From: Chlorops oryzae
Lineage: Eukaryota; Arthropoda; Insecta; Diptera; Chloropidae
Assembly (NCBI GenBank): GCA_020466095.1
Contig: CM035808.1
Span: forward strand, 6,596,133-6,660,132
Reading direction: 5' to 3'
DNA: 64,000 bases
Both the position numbers and the translations under genes were made by a program. This document shows, piece after piece, positions 10,690 through 22,493 of the stretch. The first letter of the stretch is position 1. Every line of letters starts with the position of its first letter. Below the pieces are notes generated by a model. That model saw only the letters and a program-made list of their open reading frames with translations, was not told the origin of the DNA and searched no databases.

Positions 10690-11045
10690 GCGGCTTCTCA
10701 AAGTGCTTGAAACATTTAGCAAATCCCTATATTTAGTTTTACTGGATTGGCTACAGGACAATTTTAAATCAATGTTGAAAAGTTTGGCCGAGAATTAAGT
10801 TGCGCACTTACTTATTGCTATATCTCGTAAACTGTTTAATATTTTAGTTTCCCATCTATGGCTAAGTTTTAGCCTTAGACATGGAGAAAAGAACTGTAGT
10901 ATTAACTGCTCATCCGATGAAAACTCCATCTAGTGGCTATAAAGGACGAAAATCTCAAAAACTTAACAATTTCTTCACATCTTTCAAGCATTTCTGGCCC
11001 CATAGCACCCAAGCCGGTGTGAATTAGAAAAAAATTTTTCAATTC
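10690..11045 (+). repeat. Dispersed repeat family A, copy 1
   Basis: It shares ordered blocks with 24690-25060 (reverse), 48265-48505 and 63715-64000 (reverse). Shared blocks include GGCCGAGAATTAAGTTGCGC, a TATATCTCG-TAAACTGTT block and TTTTAGCCTTAGA. Non-coding; superfamily unknown. Confidence 0.75.
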
Positions 11046-12306
11046 AAAATAGAGAAAAGACATAACTGGACAAGTTTTTCAAGAACACTGACTGTATCTG
11101 AGCGCTCGCTGATGGCTCTTTTTTCGTTTCTCTAAATTACTCTTTTGGGCTCTTCGTAACTCTTCGAAATATTAATTTCCTATACTCAAATTTTCCCCAA
11201 CATTTGACAAAAATTTACATCAGATTAGATCTCCTTGTTTTCCCTATCTCTTCCTTCTTTGTTCCACAAGCAAAAGCTCCCCTTCGCAATGCCTCAAATT
11301 GTGTAATTGATTAAAAACGCATTAAAATAACTTTTGGGCAAACTCCGTCTGTCGCATGCCACCAAATCTTAAATGTTTTTGATGGCCCACTCGCTTTGGA
11401 TAGGGTGCTAACGAATTGATCGTTGTTATTTTTGTTGTTGTAATTGTTTGTTGTTCTTTCACTCAAATAATCAAAAGGAAACAGTAATTTTCGATTTTCC
11501 AGCACTTTGACAAACACAACCCCCCACACCATCACCCAAAAATAGCACCCAACCTCAAGCAACATTGTACAAATCATAAAGCCATAGTATAAACACAAAA
11601 CAAAAAAAGCAAGAGATGTAATCTCGGACCATAAAGTTCACAAATCTTTTAAAGAATCACCACCCCGCATCGAAATCCACCTTATTCCCACCGCATCGCA
11701 TCGCATCGCATCGCATTCGCCCATCCCTAATTTGCCTACGCATACAGTAACGATTTAATCAAAAATCATTTCCTTCCTCGAATGCCTGAAATTCTGCTGA
11801 GCTCTCTGTCATCGTACTTTTTCCTGGCTTTTGGCCTTAAATAAATACGCAAGTTAAATAAGGAAGTTAAAAGATCCGTAACGGCGTGTTTAGCTGGAAA
11901 ATGAGAAGGAAAAAAAAATGAAACCCTATGCGGATTTAATATAATATTCCGGTCAATTTGAATATGGCCTGTGGCAATGACGCAGCGCACTGATTGGCCT
12001 GCGCACACACACACACACTCACACAAACAAAATTCTGAATTCCCTTTCAAGCGCCAAATGCAGCGTCACTTCCGTTAAAATCCCTAGCGGGAAATGTGCT
12101 TAATCTTTTGTTAATAAAACGATGACGTTTGGGAATGACGTTGGACAATGGAAGTTTCCATGAATTGTATACAAGTTGAATTTGGACACTTCTAGGCAAT
12201 AAAGAAATGATATTTTGGGTTTTCATTGAAGGCTCTAGTTTGATCTGAATATTACCTTAACTGAGAAATAATATAAGAAGACAGTCTTGAGAGGATTAAG
12301 AGAAGA
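11046..12306. other. No gene seen; short GCATC and CA repeats
   Basis: A (GCATC)5 tract is at about 11693-11717 and an ACAC tract at about 12006-12024. Minus-strand frames at 11311-11598 and 11766-12050 have no recognisable domain and unremarkable composition; I treat them as chance. Confidence 0.45.
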
Positions 12307-12307
12307 G

Positions 12308-12446
12308 AAGTGTACTCTCCCATGGACACCCACGGGACCGAAAAATATGTCCGGCTAAGAGGAAACAATTTGAGAATCAGGAGCACTAGTTCATTCCCAA
12401 AAAGTGTCCATTTAAGAAGATTGTCCACAAGGAGAGAGTACACTGT
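12308..12446 (-). mobile_element. Short copy of the CAGTGTACTCTCTCC element
   Basis: Read on the minus strand it starts TACAGTGTACTCTCTCCTTG, continues through CACTTTTTGGGAATG and ends near GGAGAGTACAC. The same blocks bound and flank the 5140-6094 element, so this is the uninterrupted version of that family. Confidence 0.7.
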
Positions 12447-12721
12447 AGGTATTGACGGCATTAAAGGACAACAAGAATTTATTTCAAATTAAAGTAATAG
12501 TCAATAGCCCCATTAATTGGAAAATGTGCACCCGATTTGAGTGGGTTAAGTATTGTAATCCCAATAATAGCTTCCAAGATACCTACAGAGACGCTAGAAA
12601 TGAGTCAGGGTCCTTCACCAGGAGTCCGGGAGCCCCGATAATTGAAGCGAACTTTAAAGGAAATTTTTCGGAAATTGTGGGACCCTTAACTCTATATAGG
12701 ACCGGAGAAAGTTTTGATGAT

Positions 12722-13239
12722 AGGCTAGGTTAGGTAGGTTAGGTTAGGTTAGGTTAGGTTAGGTTAGGTTAGGTTAGGTTAGGTTAGGTTAGGTTAGGTT
12801 AGGTTAGGTTAGGTTAGGTTAGGTTAGGTTAGGTTAGGTTAGGTTAGGTTAGGTTAGGTTAGGTTAGGTTAGGTTAGGTTAGGTTAGGTTAGGTTAGGTT
12901 AGGTAGGTTAGGTTAGGTTAGGAGTAGGTTAGGTTAGGTTAGGTTAGGTAGTTAGTAGTTAGGTTAGGTTAGGTTAGGTTAGGTTAGGTTAGGTTAGGTT
13001 AGGTTAGGTTAGGTAGGTTAGGTTAGGTTTAGGTTTAGGTTAGGTTAGGTTAGGTTAGGTTAGGTAGTTAGGTTAGGTAGTTAGGTTAGGTTAGGTTAGG
13101 TTAGGTTAGGTTAGGTTAGGTTAGGTTAGGTTAGAGTTAGGTTAGGTTAGGTTAGGTTAGGTTAGGTTAGGTTAGGTTAGGTTAGGTTAGGTTAGGTTAG
13201 GTTAGGTTAGGTTAGGTTAGTTAAGTTAAGTTAGGTTAG
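12722..13239 (+). repeat. (TTAGG)n array, ~518 bp, on the SINE 3' end
   Basis: The array consists of tandem TTAGG pentamers, the canonical insect telomere repeat, with a few TAGG or TTTAGG slips. It abuts the 3' end of a reversed SINE at 13239; in SINE orientation the tail is (CCTAA)n. It is interstitial: unique and transposon sequence lies on both sides. Confidence 0.96.
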
Positions 13240-13428
13240 TGTGGCTGCTACCAAGGGTGACGCATTGAGGCTCCAAATGGGCCCGTTCTGATACCACGAA
13301 TAATGAGAAAACAAAGAAAAACAGAAACAGAAAAAACGACACAAACATCCACAACCTTAGCTTGGAGTTGAGATCCCAGAGCCTCTCACTGCGCAAGTTG
13401 ACAACTCAACCAACTACGGCACAGAGAA
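13239..13428 (-). mobile_element. tRNA-derived SINE, copy 2
   Basis: On the minus strand the head (CTGTGCCGTAGTTGGTTGAG, then GAGAGGCTCTGGGATC) and the body (ATTATTCGTGGTATCA, GGGCCCATTTGGAGCCT, CACCCTTGGTAGCAGCCAC) match copies 1 and 3. Box B is decayed (GGATCTCAACTCC). The 3' end leads straight into (CCTAA)n. Confidence 0.87.
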
Positions 13429-13635
13429 TTTTCGATGTTAGTCAAAAACTTTAGGCTGTAAGGAACATTTAAAATAATTATTTTTAGACTTTTTTCAAAA
13501 CGGAAAAAAGTAGTTGAGAAATATTCGGAAAAGTTTGTTCCATACCATGGGAATGAAGGTGTGAAGTCAATACGAGAAAAAATAACTTTTATATGGTGCA
13601 ATCGATCCTGCCTTTATCTCATAGAATAGAGTTGA

Positions 13636-13914
13636 ATCTTGTGCATCCGAAAATCGATTATCCGGAGTCACTCTTCAGGGCTTTAATTGCCGAAGAACCC
13701 AATTAATATGAAATTATTTCTCACCAAAATTTTAAATAACGTAGGGCACTAGATTTTTTTCAATATCCTATTGATATCATACGTCACTTTGTGAACCCTT
13801 TTCCATAAAAAAAAAGATTTTAAATAATTATCCGGATTATCCGGATTATCCGGATTTTCAATTATACGAAATAGCCCTGGTATAATTGGATTCGGGTAAT
13901 CGGAATTGTGCTGT
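13636..13914. mobile_element. Possible decayed pogo-like element
   Basis: ATCCGAAAATCGATTATCCGG near 13646 and the inverse block ending CGGGTAATCGGAATTGTGCTGTA near 13914 resemble the ATTATCCGA-type ends of Tigger/pogo relatives. GGATTATCC is repeated at about 13830-13855. Pairing is imperfect. Confidence 0.35.
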
Positions 13915-16900
13915 ATCTATAAATAGTTATCGGAATACGTCCCCAAAGAGAATAACCCCTCTTATAGAGCTGATGACAGATGAAATCCAATAGGACAACA
14001 TTAAATTGACTAAATTTGGGACCAGCTAGAATAAACGGAATATTTTTTTTATTTTGTTTACTCTTTTTTTATGTCAATAGGAACACACATCCTTGTTTCG
14101 ATTTCGAATTCAAAAATGGATGGAGCTTGTGAGTTAATTTAACCCGAAGGCTTGCTCGTACAAACACGTGCTCGGCCAGTATCGATTCAAAATTTGTTCT
14201 GCTCCAATTTCAGAAACACATAAATAAACATTGAAATTCGTTAACCGAAAATCAAAAACAAGTAGAAAAAAATTAAAAAAAAAAAATGGAAAAAAAGTCA
14301 ACAAAAAATTTTGTATTTGCGTTTTGTGTTTGCGTTTTTGCATGTACGGAAGGCGGAATTGGCATCAAAGGAATTTCCGGAATTCTTAATTAAATTTACA
14401 ATTAAAATTGTATGCGTTTCATTGGGCTACGGCTACATGTTGTTGTAGCCACGTCGCGTCGCATTGTTGGCTTAACGTTTGCGTTTAACGAAAGAGAGAG
14501 AGAGAGAGACAGAATGGGAGAGACCGAAGGAGATGGAGCGCGAGAAGAACCTGAGCTTGGCATGCAACATTTTACAGTAGAAGGTCGTCGACTAGGACCT
14601 TTTGTTAGCGGTTCACAGTTTCCATCCATCCCGAGTAAATGAAAAAAGTTTTTAACAAAAAAAAAAAAAATTTTTTTTTAACCTCTTCAAAGGAACCTCC
14701 TTCGCCTGGTGGATTGTTTTATTTACTCTGTTCTTCATGAAAATTGTCTTTAGAGTTGTAAGAGTTCAGTTTGAATTTTCTTTTATTTTTATTTTTATTG
14801 TTTTTGAAGCTTGTAAGGTCAGCAACAGGAAACCGAAAAGAAGCTTTTGAAGTTTTCGAAACTTTAATCAAATATGAGTTTTTCACTGAGAGAGAAAGAG
14901 AGAGAGAGAGAGGGAGACTGCGGTTGAATATTCGAAAGTTTCTTTTATTAAAACTTTTGGGAAATCTTTTGCAACATTATTTTGTTACAAAACTAATTAG
15001 CTGCTGCATACATATGGGTACAAAGGCTTAATGTTTACAGAAAGGTGAATTTTTACTGGAAATACATTTAATTTCCAACAAAATAATGTATCGGTCTTGA
15101 AAATTGATTGAAAATAACCGAAGCTATTCAGCTTTTTCCAAAACCTATCTCTAAATTCTCCTTTTTAAATTATGCTAAACTATGGAAATCTTAAAAAACC
15201 GTTGGCAAAGGATTAAAGACAATTTCATTTGAAGTAATTTAAGGCATTAAGATCATCTCATCTACCTGAATATATTCATCATGTTTCTGCGGATTTTCTC
15301 AGTAACGACAGGATCCGATCAAATTCAAGCCTGTCTTTTGATATCAAGAGGACATCAAATGTGCAGCTGTCTTCGGTTGTCAACTTTCATTTTGTCCTTT
15401 CTTTGGGCTTATTAATTATAGCACTAGAAGGAGCACTAGAAGGAGCACTAGAAGGAGCACTTAGAAGGAGTAAACTTCAAGGTGAGTTGCATCTTCATAC
15501 CTTCACATAGGCAATCCCCTCTAAATATCTTCAAAAATTCGATCTCAGCACAGTTTTCAAATTAAAATAACTCAAAGGATAAACGGTTCTCTATTAACAA
15601 AATCCAGATAAGCTTTCATTTAACTTTCAGAATGTTAGAACAATTCCATCGGCAACATTATGGGATGCACCTTAAAACGTGTGTGAACTTATTCTGCCCT
15701 GAATTTATGATTCCAATTAAATTATCACACCGCCGAGCAGTGATTCACCAAAGGATTTCACGTACCATTTCACAGTCTCACACAAAGCCATTTAGCAGTT
15801 CACACCAAAGTTGTGCTCTGCAAGGCTCTTGTGTGTGTGCGTGTGTGTAAATTTTAAGGCTGTAATGAACAGCGATGCCGCCGAGAGCCCAAGTATATCA
15901 ATAATTCAAACTATTTGATTAATAATTCATTAAAAATTTTCATGGCTGCATGCGTGGTCGGGCACAGACAAGCAAACAACGTAAAGCATGAGGAGGAAAA
16001 TCATAGATTGATGTGTGCCACAGATTGCAGTATTTCATGCAACAAATGCCGCACATAATTATAAGCTCTGATATTTTTACCAGAGCCCTTTGTCTCAAAT
16101 GGAAATAAAGGAGGTTAAATATTATTTTCACGGCATTCTTTGACGCCATTCTTTCTGGAACGTATCACTTGGATATCACAAGTCTAAAACGATGGCATGT
16201 CCTTTTCAAAATGCTGAAAAAAATTCTATGGTTTCATGGAGTCAATCAATGACTAATGACGCATTTTCAAAGGACACTTTGAAAGTCTATTAACAAAAAA
16301 AGGTCAAAATTCTGTATGTACCAATCTGAACGTAATGGCCTGCAGTAAGGTCATGTCTTACATATGGCAGACGCCTGACCAAGAGAGACTTCGCCTACGC
16401 ATGGCTATTGGCTTATGGAAGGTGGAAATTCTATCACAATCACATTTTAATTTGGCCATAAAAGGACTGTAACGGGTGTGATATTAAGACGGCTTTGTGA
16501 GGAATGACTCATTTGTAACCCATACTTCCTATTCATTTGACTCCGAAGACAGTCTTTCCTTCTGTCAAAAGATGACATAAACTCATTTCAGCCCATTTAA
16601 AAATTCTTTAATGTTCCTGTTCAAAAAAAAAAAAGTTCTTTATGAGCTCGCAACTGTCAAAATGAATGCCATGCGAAATGAAATAAATTTATTGCTGAAA
16701 AATAATTTAACTGGCGGGTGTCATAATTTAAGAAAAAACAAAAAAAACAAATGCGCAGCGATGACAAGCCGACGACGATACGACGTTCAACGATGGGTGG
16801 AAGATATGTAAACAAATTATTATTGTCGTCGCAGACATTTAAGACAGGATGCTTTACGAACGGAAGAATCGGAAGACGGAAAGCGTAACGCCACAGGACA

Positions 16901-17760
16901 CAATTTCTCAAACGCAACAAAAAAAAAAAAAAATAATAATAATAAGGAGCAGGAGTACATTAGCGGGCGAAGAAGGCAGCAATGAAGACATTCACGTCAT
17001 CGGCTCAGTGTATTACTTTATCACACGCGTTCCAAAGATAAATGATTGTAGTCGGTCGGTATGTACGAGTATGTTAAAGATGAGAAAAGCCCATAAGCCT
17101 CCGGAGTTGTTCGAGGATATCGTAGAAAAGACGTTCGAGCAGAGCTGCAAGTGACTGTCTTTGTCGATGACTCTGGGCGAAATAATAATTTTTTGGGGGG
17201 CTGCTATTGTAATTTGTTGTTTGTTGTTGTGCTGCTGCCGCCGCCTTGGTAATTTTGCGCTAGGAAGTTGTATAAACTTTCAAAGTGAATATTATTAACT
17301 TGGTTATATACGATGTTCAATATCGCGGGAGATACTCATTTCACAATGTATTCATTTTAAATTGAACTTGATGACAGCATAAATTTTATCAAAAAATATA
17401 ATATTTGCCTTCTGGCATCCTCCTTTTGGGTTTGTCTATTTTGGCAGGCAGATCAATAAAGGATTTTTAGAGGCTATTTAGTGCGCAATATTATGCTCTC
17501 ACAGAGGGAATTCCCAAAAAATGTTTGCTGGTTTTATGGAAACTTGGTGTACTGTTGCCAGTTTAGGGGAACCTCCTTTAAATTGAAAGACATTTATCGG
17601 CAGAAAATTTGGGTAGGTAAAAGTTTATGGATTCTTATGGGATCAAGTGTTTGTTTTTAGAAGATTTCAAAAATTGAATTTTAGGGAACTTGGGCCTTGT
17701 TTTGAGGCATTCAGGGGAATTTTCCCCTAAAAATTTGGAAGCAAAGACTTGGTGTTACAA
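13915..17760. other. No gene seen; small repeats only
   Basis: GA tracts lie near 14490-14510 and 14888-14912, a ~13-bp unit GCACTAGAAGGA is repeated four times at 15419-15470, and a GT tract is near 15830. Open frames here (for example 16849-17154) lack recognisable domains. Confidence 0.45.
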
Positions 17761-17769
17761 AAACTCTTT

Positions 17770-18041
17770 CTCTTCTCGCGCTCTCTCTCTCGCTCTCTCT
17801 CACTCTCTCTCTCGCTCCTCTCCTCTCACTCTCGCTCTCTCTCCTCTCTCTCGCTCTCCTCTCTCTCGCTCTCCTCTCTCGCTCTCTCTCTCGCTCTCTC
17901 TCTCTCTCGCTCTCTCTCTCTCGTCTCTCTCTCTCCTCTCTCTCTCGCTCTCTCTCCTCTCTTCTCTCTCTCTCTCTCTCGCTCTCTCTCTCGCTCTCTC
18001 TCTCGCTCTCTCTCTCGCTCTCTCTCTCGCTCTCTCTCTCG

Positions 18042-18106
<65 letters not shown>

Positions 18107-18326
18107 TCTCTCTCTCTCTCTCGCTCTCTCTCTCCTCTCTCTCTCTCCTCTCCTCTCTCTCTTCCTCTCTCCCTCTCTCTCCTCTCTCCCTCTCTCCTCT
18201 CTCTCCTCCCTCTTCCCTCTCCTCTCCTCTCTCTCTCCCTCTCCTCTCTCTCTCCTCTCTCTCTCTCCCTCTCTCTCCTCCCTCTCTCTCCTCTCTCTTT
18301 CCCTCTCTCTCTCTTCTCTTCTCTCT

Positions 18327-18366
<40 letters not shown>

Positions 18367-18465
18367 CCTCTCTCTCCTCTCTCTCTCTTTCTTCCCTATT
18401 CTCTCTACTCTGCTCTCTCTCCTCTTCTCTAACTCATCTCTCTCTCTTCTCTCTTCTCTCTGTTA
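17770..18465 (+). repeat. CT-rich polypyrimidine tract with a 12-bp CTCTCTCTCTCG unit
   Basis: About 700 bp is almost pure C/T on the + strand. Between ~17965 and 18060 a G recurs every 12 bases (18005, 18017, 18029, 18041, 18053). The Leu/Ser-rich frames of 227-301 aa are translations of this tract, not genes. Confidence 0.95.
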
Positions 18466-19747
18466 TGAAACATCTCTCCAAAGTTTGCTTTATCCTTATC
18501 TTCAGTTTCCCTTTCTCTCTTCATTCAAATCTCTTCCCCTTAAGTCTTCTCAATTCCACAAATTTCTCTTCTTCATTTATTCTTCCCATCTTTGAGCTCT
18601 TACCTCTGCATCACTTTCTCTTCACTCCGGATTCCCTCAAGGTCACCTTTTTCCTCTCAATCCCTAACTCATCAATTTTCCTTTCTTCTTTCATTCTCTC
18701 ATCTACTTCTTGAGTCTATGAGGAACATCGATCTACCGAACAGTTTCGGATATTTGATCGGCTCAAATTATTTAATCAGATCCTTCATAGCTAAGCAATT
18801 CAAATCCGTCTTGACCCGAAAAATCGTAATGAAGTTTGTAATAAATGAACCACAAATTTCCCAAAAAGCATTGCATTTATTCCTTCCATCTTTGAGTTTA
18901 CCCTGTATAAACTCTCTTCGATTCACAAACATTCAAAGGGTTCACCTTTAAAGTCCCTTTCATTCAATGTCACATTTAATATAATTTTCGTTGATATTAA
19001 TTTTAGAACATTTGCCAAGCAATACTTATTGAGACTCTGAGACAGCTTGACAATCAACATTTATCTTAGCACAACAGTCCGAGAGGACTTCCCTCAAAAC
19101 GGGGCTCACCACTTGTTTCCACTTCAATCCCTAACTCAATCAATTTTCCATTTCTGGTCCATTGCCCCCGTTCGTATCTACTTCTGTGAGCAACGGCAGC
19201 GCCCACCTAATTGCACGAAAACACATTTTCGCATTTTGCGTGTCAAATTCTAATTGTCCTTTTGTTAATTACGCTCTTTTCTCATTGTCAATTTCGGTTG
19301 ACATGAGTAGGGGAGTGATGCCGTCGTGTCGAAATGCTTTTCTGTGAAACGACACACAAAAAGGAAATGGAGCACAAGTGTCCAGTTGTGGTTACTACCG
19401 CTTGAGGTCGATCGATGGCCATGTCCAACTGTTGTCCACTTTCACATGCTCAAACCCTTCGTGTAATGTTTGTACATTAACACCCAAAAACAATGCTCGT
19501 ACGGGTTTGTTTAATGAACGGGTCATCAAATTTCGCATTTATCTTGAAAAGTACTTAATTTGAGGATTGTTTTTTCTTTCTCTCCCATTTTTCTGTTCCA
19601 TGTTCTTCTTTTTTCGCTTTTAACTTTTTATTAATTATCTCACATCATTTAAAGGATTTTTTAAAAAGGAAAAAAAGAGCAAGTGCTGTTGGAAGGATTT
19701 TTTCGATTTTGGAACACAGAAATTACTGTTAAGGTTGGGATTCAGTA
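18466..19747. other. No gene seen
   Basis: Pyrimidine-rich flank of the CT tract to about 18720, then ordinary AT-rich DNA. Open frames are short and without recognisable similarity. Confidence 0.45.
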
Positions 19748-19935
19748 GTCGGCCTCTGTGCCGCAGTTGAATAAGATGAAAATTAACGAAGCGAGAGGCT
19801 CTGGGTTCAACTCCCAGCTAAGGTCGTCGATGTTTGTGTCGTATTTTCCGTTTTTCTTTGTTTTCCGATTATTCGTGGTATCACAACGGGCCCATTTGGT
19901 GCCTAAGTGTGTCACCCTTAACCCTTAACCTTACA
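19748..19935 (+). mobile_element. tRNA-derived SINE, copy 3
   Basis: It has the head GTCGGCCTCTGTGCCGCAG, box B-like GGTTCAACTCC, and the body GTCGATGTTTGTGTCG...ATTATTCGTGGTATCACAAC, GGGCCCATTTGGTGCC. It ends GTGTCACCCTTAACCCTTAACC, a short CCCTTAA tail rather than a long array. Confidence 0.87.
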
Positions 19936-20474
19936 TAATCTAGGGAGTCAATAAGAGAGCTCGATTCCGACTCTGATTAATTATGATCTTAAGACTTCTA
20001 CCGCCGCCGAAAGGATTCGATTTAGGGTCGGGGAAGCCGGGAAACCTTCCAGAGCGGCATTTTGAGGAGCGGAAATTTCGGTCCATTATCGATGATATTA
20101 CGGCTGCTCATATGATTGAGAGATAGATCAAAAAGTCTATAAAAAAAGTATGGAGAAATTCTCGGGGCGTGATTGTTTTTATTTGAACACCTTATTCAAT
20201 TTGGAGTCACAGCTGTGGGCAGAACATACTTTTTTTCAGTAAAAAGACCACGCGGAGCGATGGATGAAGGTTGAACTTGACTTAATCTAACTTGATCACG
20301 CCAATGATACATATATATGAACTTCAGTTTTTACGCATGAAGAAAAAAAAGAGGACTCCTTCATTAAATTTTCAAAAAAAAAAAAAATACTTTTGTTAAA
20401 AATATTTCTTTATTTTTTTTTTTAATTTCAATGAAGAAAGTTTGGAAAATATGCTTTGAAATAGCCCAATATTA

Positions 20475-20685
20475 AAACTATGTCTCGAGTCAAAAGAAAT
20501 TTTCTTTGCCCTTTAGGGGCTCTCTCCAGTTCTGTCAGAAATGAAAGAGAAATTAAAAACTGCATACAAAAAAAAAAAAACACTTCAGAAAATTTCTGAT
20601 TCATTTCTGAAGCGTTTTTTTATATAATTTATTCATTTCTGACAGAGCTGCAGAGAGTCCTTTAAGACAACATAGTTTTTTAAGG
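20475..20685. mobile_element. Fold-back / palindromic MITE
   Basis: A left arm ending CTGTCAGAAATGAA (~20545) pairs with a right arm starting TTCATTTCTGACAGAG (~20631). Pairing extends outward through CTCTCT/AGAGAG, CCTTTA/TTAAGG and ACTATG/CATAG. A second small hairpin (CTTCAGAAA/TTTCTGAAG) sits between the arms. Confidence 0.7.
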
Positions 20686-22028
20686 CTTTTCAAATAAAAT
20701 CATCCACTTAAAATTAATAATTTTTTCTCCATGGAAACTGAAAACTAAAGATGGCGTCACAAAAAATAATAACCTCATCTAGATTTGTTCCTGCAAAAAT
20801 CAATGCTGCAAGGAAAGGAAAAACGAAAATTCTTCAGTCTACCATAAAAAAAAAAAAAAAAAAAAACTTCTTCAATCCCTTACGGCGACTATGCACCTGG
20901 AAGTATGCTTTCAATTTTATAACCCGCTACTCGTTTTCGCAACTAACAACAGCGCCATTCGGGAAAGTATGGAAAACAAAATCCAAAAAATAAAAGGCAA
21001 AGGGAAAGGGAAAGGAAAGGAGTTTATGTAGTAATCTGAATACAAAAGTTATTTCAGTTCGCTCAAATACACAAGGTTCAAATAGATTTGCATAAGACCC
21101 ATTGAGACACACACACAAAGCCAAATTTATTTTCAAAAAAAAAAAAAATTAAATAAATAAAAAATATTGAACAAAAATATATGGAAAAAGGAAGTCCGCA
21201 AAATCTTATGTACATATCTATATTTCCAACGACATCGTAACTGAACATGTTTGTTCGCTCTGTATTCGATAATAAAAAAAAAAAAAAACTGTCTTCGATT
21301 TTATTGGCCAGAATTTATTTGAGACGACAATGACCCAAGTTGGATGCTAGCAAAAAGGACACAATTGGTTTGTCACAGCGTCTGGCTGGATCCCTACCAA
21401 AAAGCGTATAAAAAAGTTCGTTGCTGCGCACAGGGAGGAGTGTCACCAAAAGTAAGAAACTGAGAGACACACGACACGACAAAGAAGGAGAGAAAGAGAA
21501 AATATATAAATGCCAGCGAAGAAAAAAGAGCTCAATTTATTGAAAAGAAAAAAGAACAGGAAGGAATTTTTATATTCTTTATATGGAAAACTCTTGAATG
21601 GCTGTTCAATAGCCGCAAAGGATACTTTGTATCGGTTATAGAATTGGCTTCCAAAATCTACATCGATTTAAGAGACGCGAGTTCTCTTTATAATTTGTGT
21701 TTCTCTTTACATTTTTGTTTTGGGGATACTTGGAGCATGTGCAGTGAAGCTTGTTAATATGTCTTTGACTGTCTTTTTCAGAGTTGCCCTTTCGAGTTTG
21801 CCGTGAGAGTGTAAGGAAATCAAAATTGAAATACCTGCACTAGACACAAGAAAATTATAAAAATAAATTTGTATATTAAACGAAATGTGTATGAAATTTT
21901 TTCTATTAGAAGCATTAAGACATAAGCTTTTGTTTTACTAAAATTGAGCCGATTTAAAGAAATTTTCGGTTTTAATAAAGATATTTTGTATAATTCAAAA
22001 TTTAAGTGCATACTTTAAGGCTATTGAA
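20686..22028. other. No gene seen
   Basis: AT-rich DNA with several poly-A runs; no recognisable protein, RNA or terminal-repeat element. Confidence 0.45.
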
Positions 22029-22493
22029 TAGGGCAGGAGAAAATATTGAAATTCAGCACCCAAAATATGCATTTGAATGTTCTGAATATTTCCGATAATA
22101 ACCAGGGCTCGGATTTTTTTGACTTTTATAAATTTAAAGCATACTTTATGGGTAAAAATTATGTTTAACTCGCATAAAGTGAAGATTCAAATCGATTTTT
22201 TACTTCAATATGCAATTTTTTTTCAAGTTAGAAAAGCAGTTAGCTTAAATTGTTCGCAAAATGTTGATTTAAAACATTTTTTGCCCCATAAAGTATGCTT
22301 TAAATTTATAAAAGTCAACAAAATTTTAGCTTTGATAGTAAAAAATCTGTTCATTCTTGTAGGTGTGCCCATTTAATAAGGGTGTGAAAGATGTACGGAC
22401 CTCTTTAAGGCCTTAATTAAGCTCCCTTTATAATGTATTATATATTCAAACACATACATTTAGGCGGTGAATTAAAATTTTTCTGTTTTCCTA
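22029..22493. mobile_element. Family C element (inverted CCCAAAAGTATGCA modules), copy 1
   Basis: The left end TAGGGCAGGAGAAAATATTG runs into TTCAGCACCCAAAATATGCA. The right end is its inverse (ACATACATTTAGGCGG...TTTTCTGTTTTCCTA). The flanking duplication is not clear. A hAT MITE half (22103-22325) lies inside. Confidence 0.6.
22103..22325. mobile_element. hAT MITE related to 56314-56554, right end lost
   Basis: It starts CAGGGCTCGGAT. Arms GACTTTTATAAATTTAAAGC / GCTTTAAATTTATAAAAGTC (around 22119 and 22300) pair perfectly and continue through CATACTTTATGGG. The terminal ATCCGAGCCC expected on the right is missing. Confidence 0.7.

Noticed and set aside
12722..13239. True telomere or telomere-fusion site
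   Set aside because: One side is a SINE 3' end and the other is transposon-rich internal DNA; the SINE-tail explanation fits better.
15419..15470. CRISPR-like spaced repeat (GCACTAGAAGGA x4)
   Set aside because: Units are directly contiguous with no spacers; a short minisatellite in a eukaryote.
17690..18595. 301-aa and 227-aa Leu/Ser-rich frames
   Set aside because: Translation of the CT polypyrimidine tract; no non-repetitive content.
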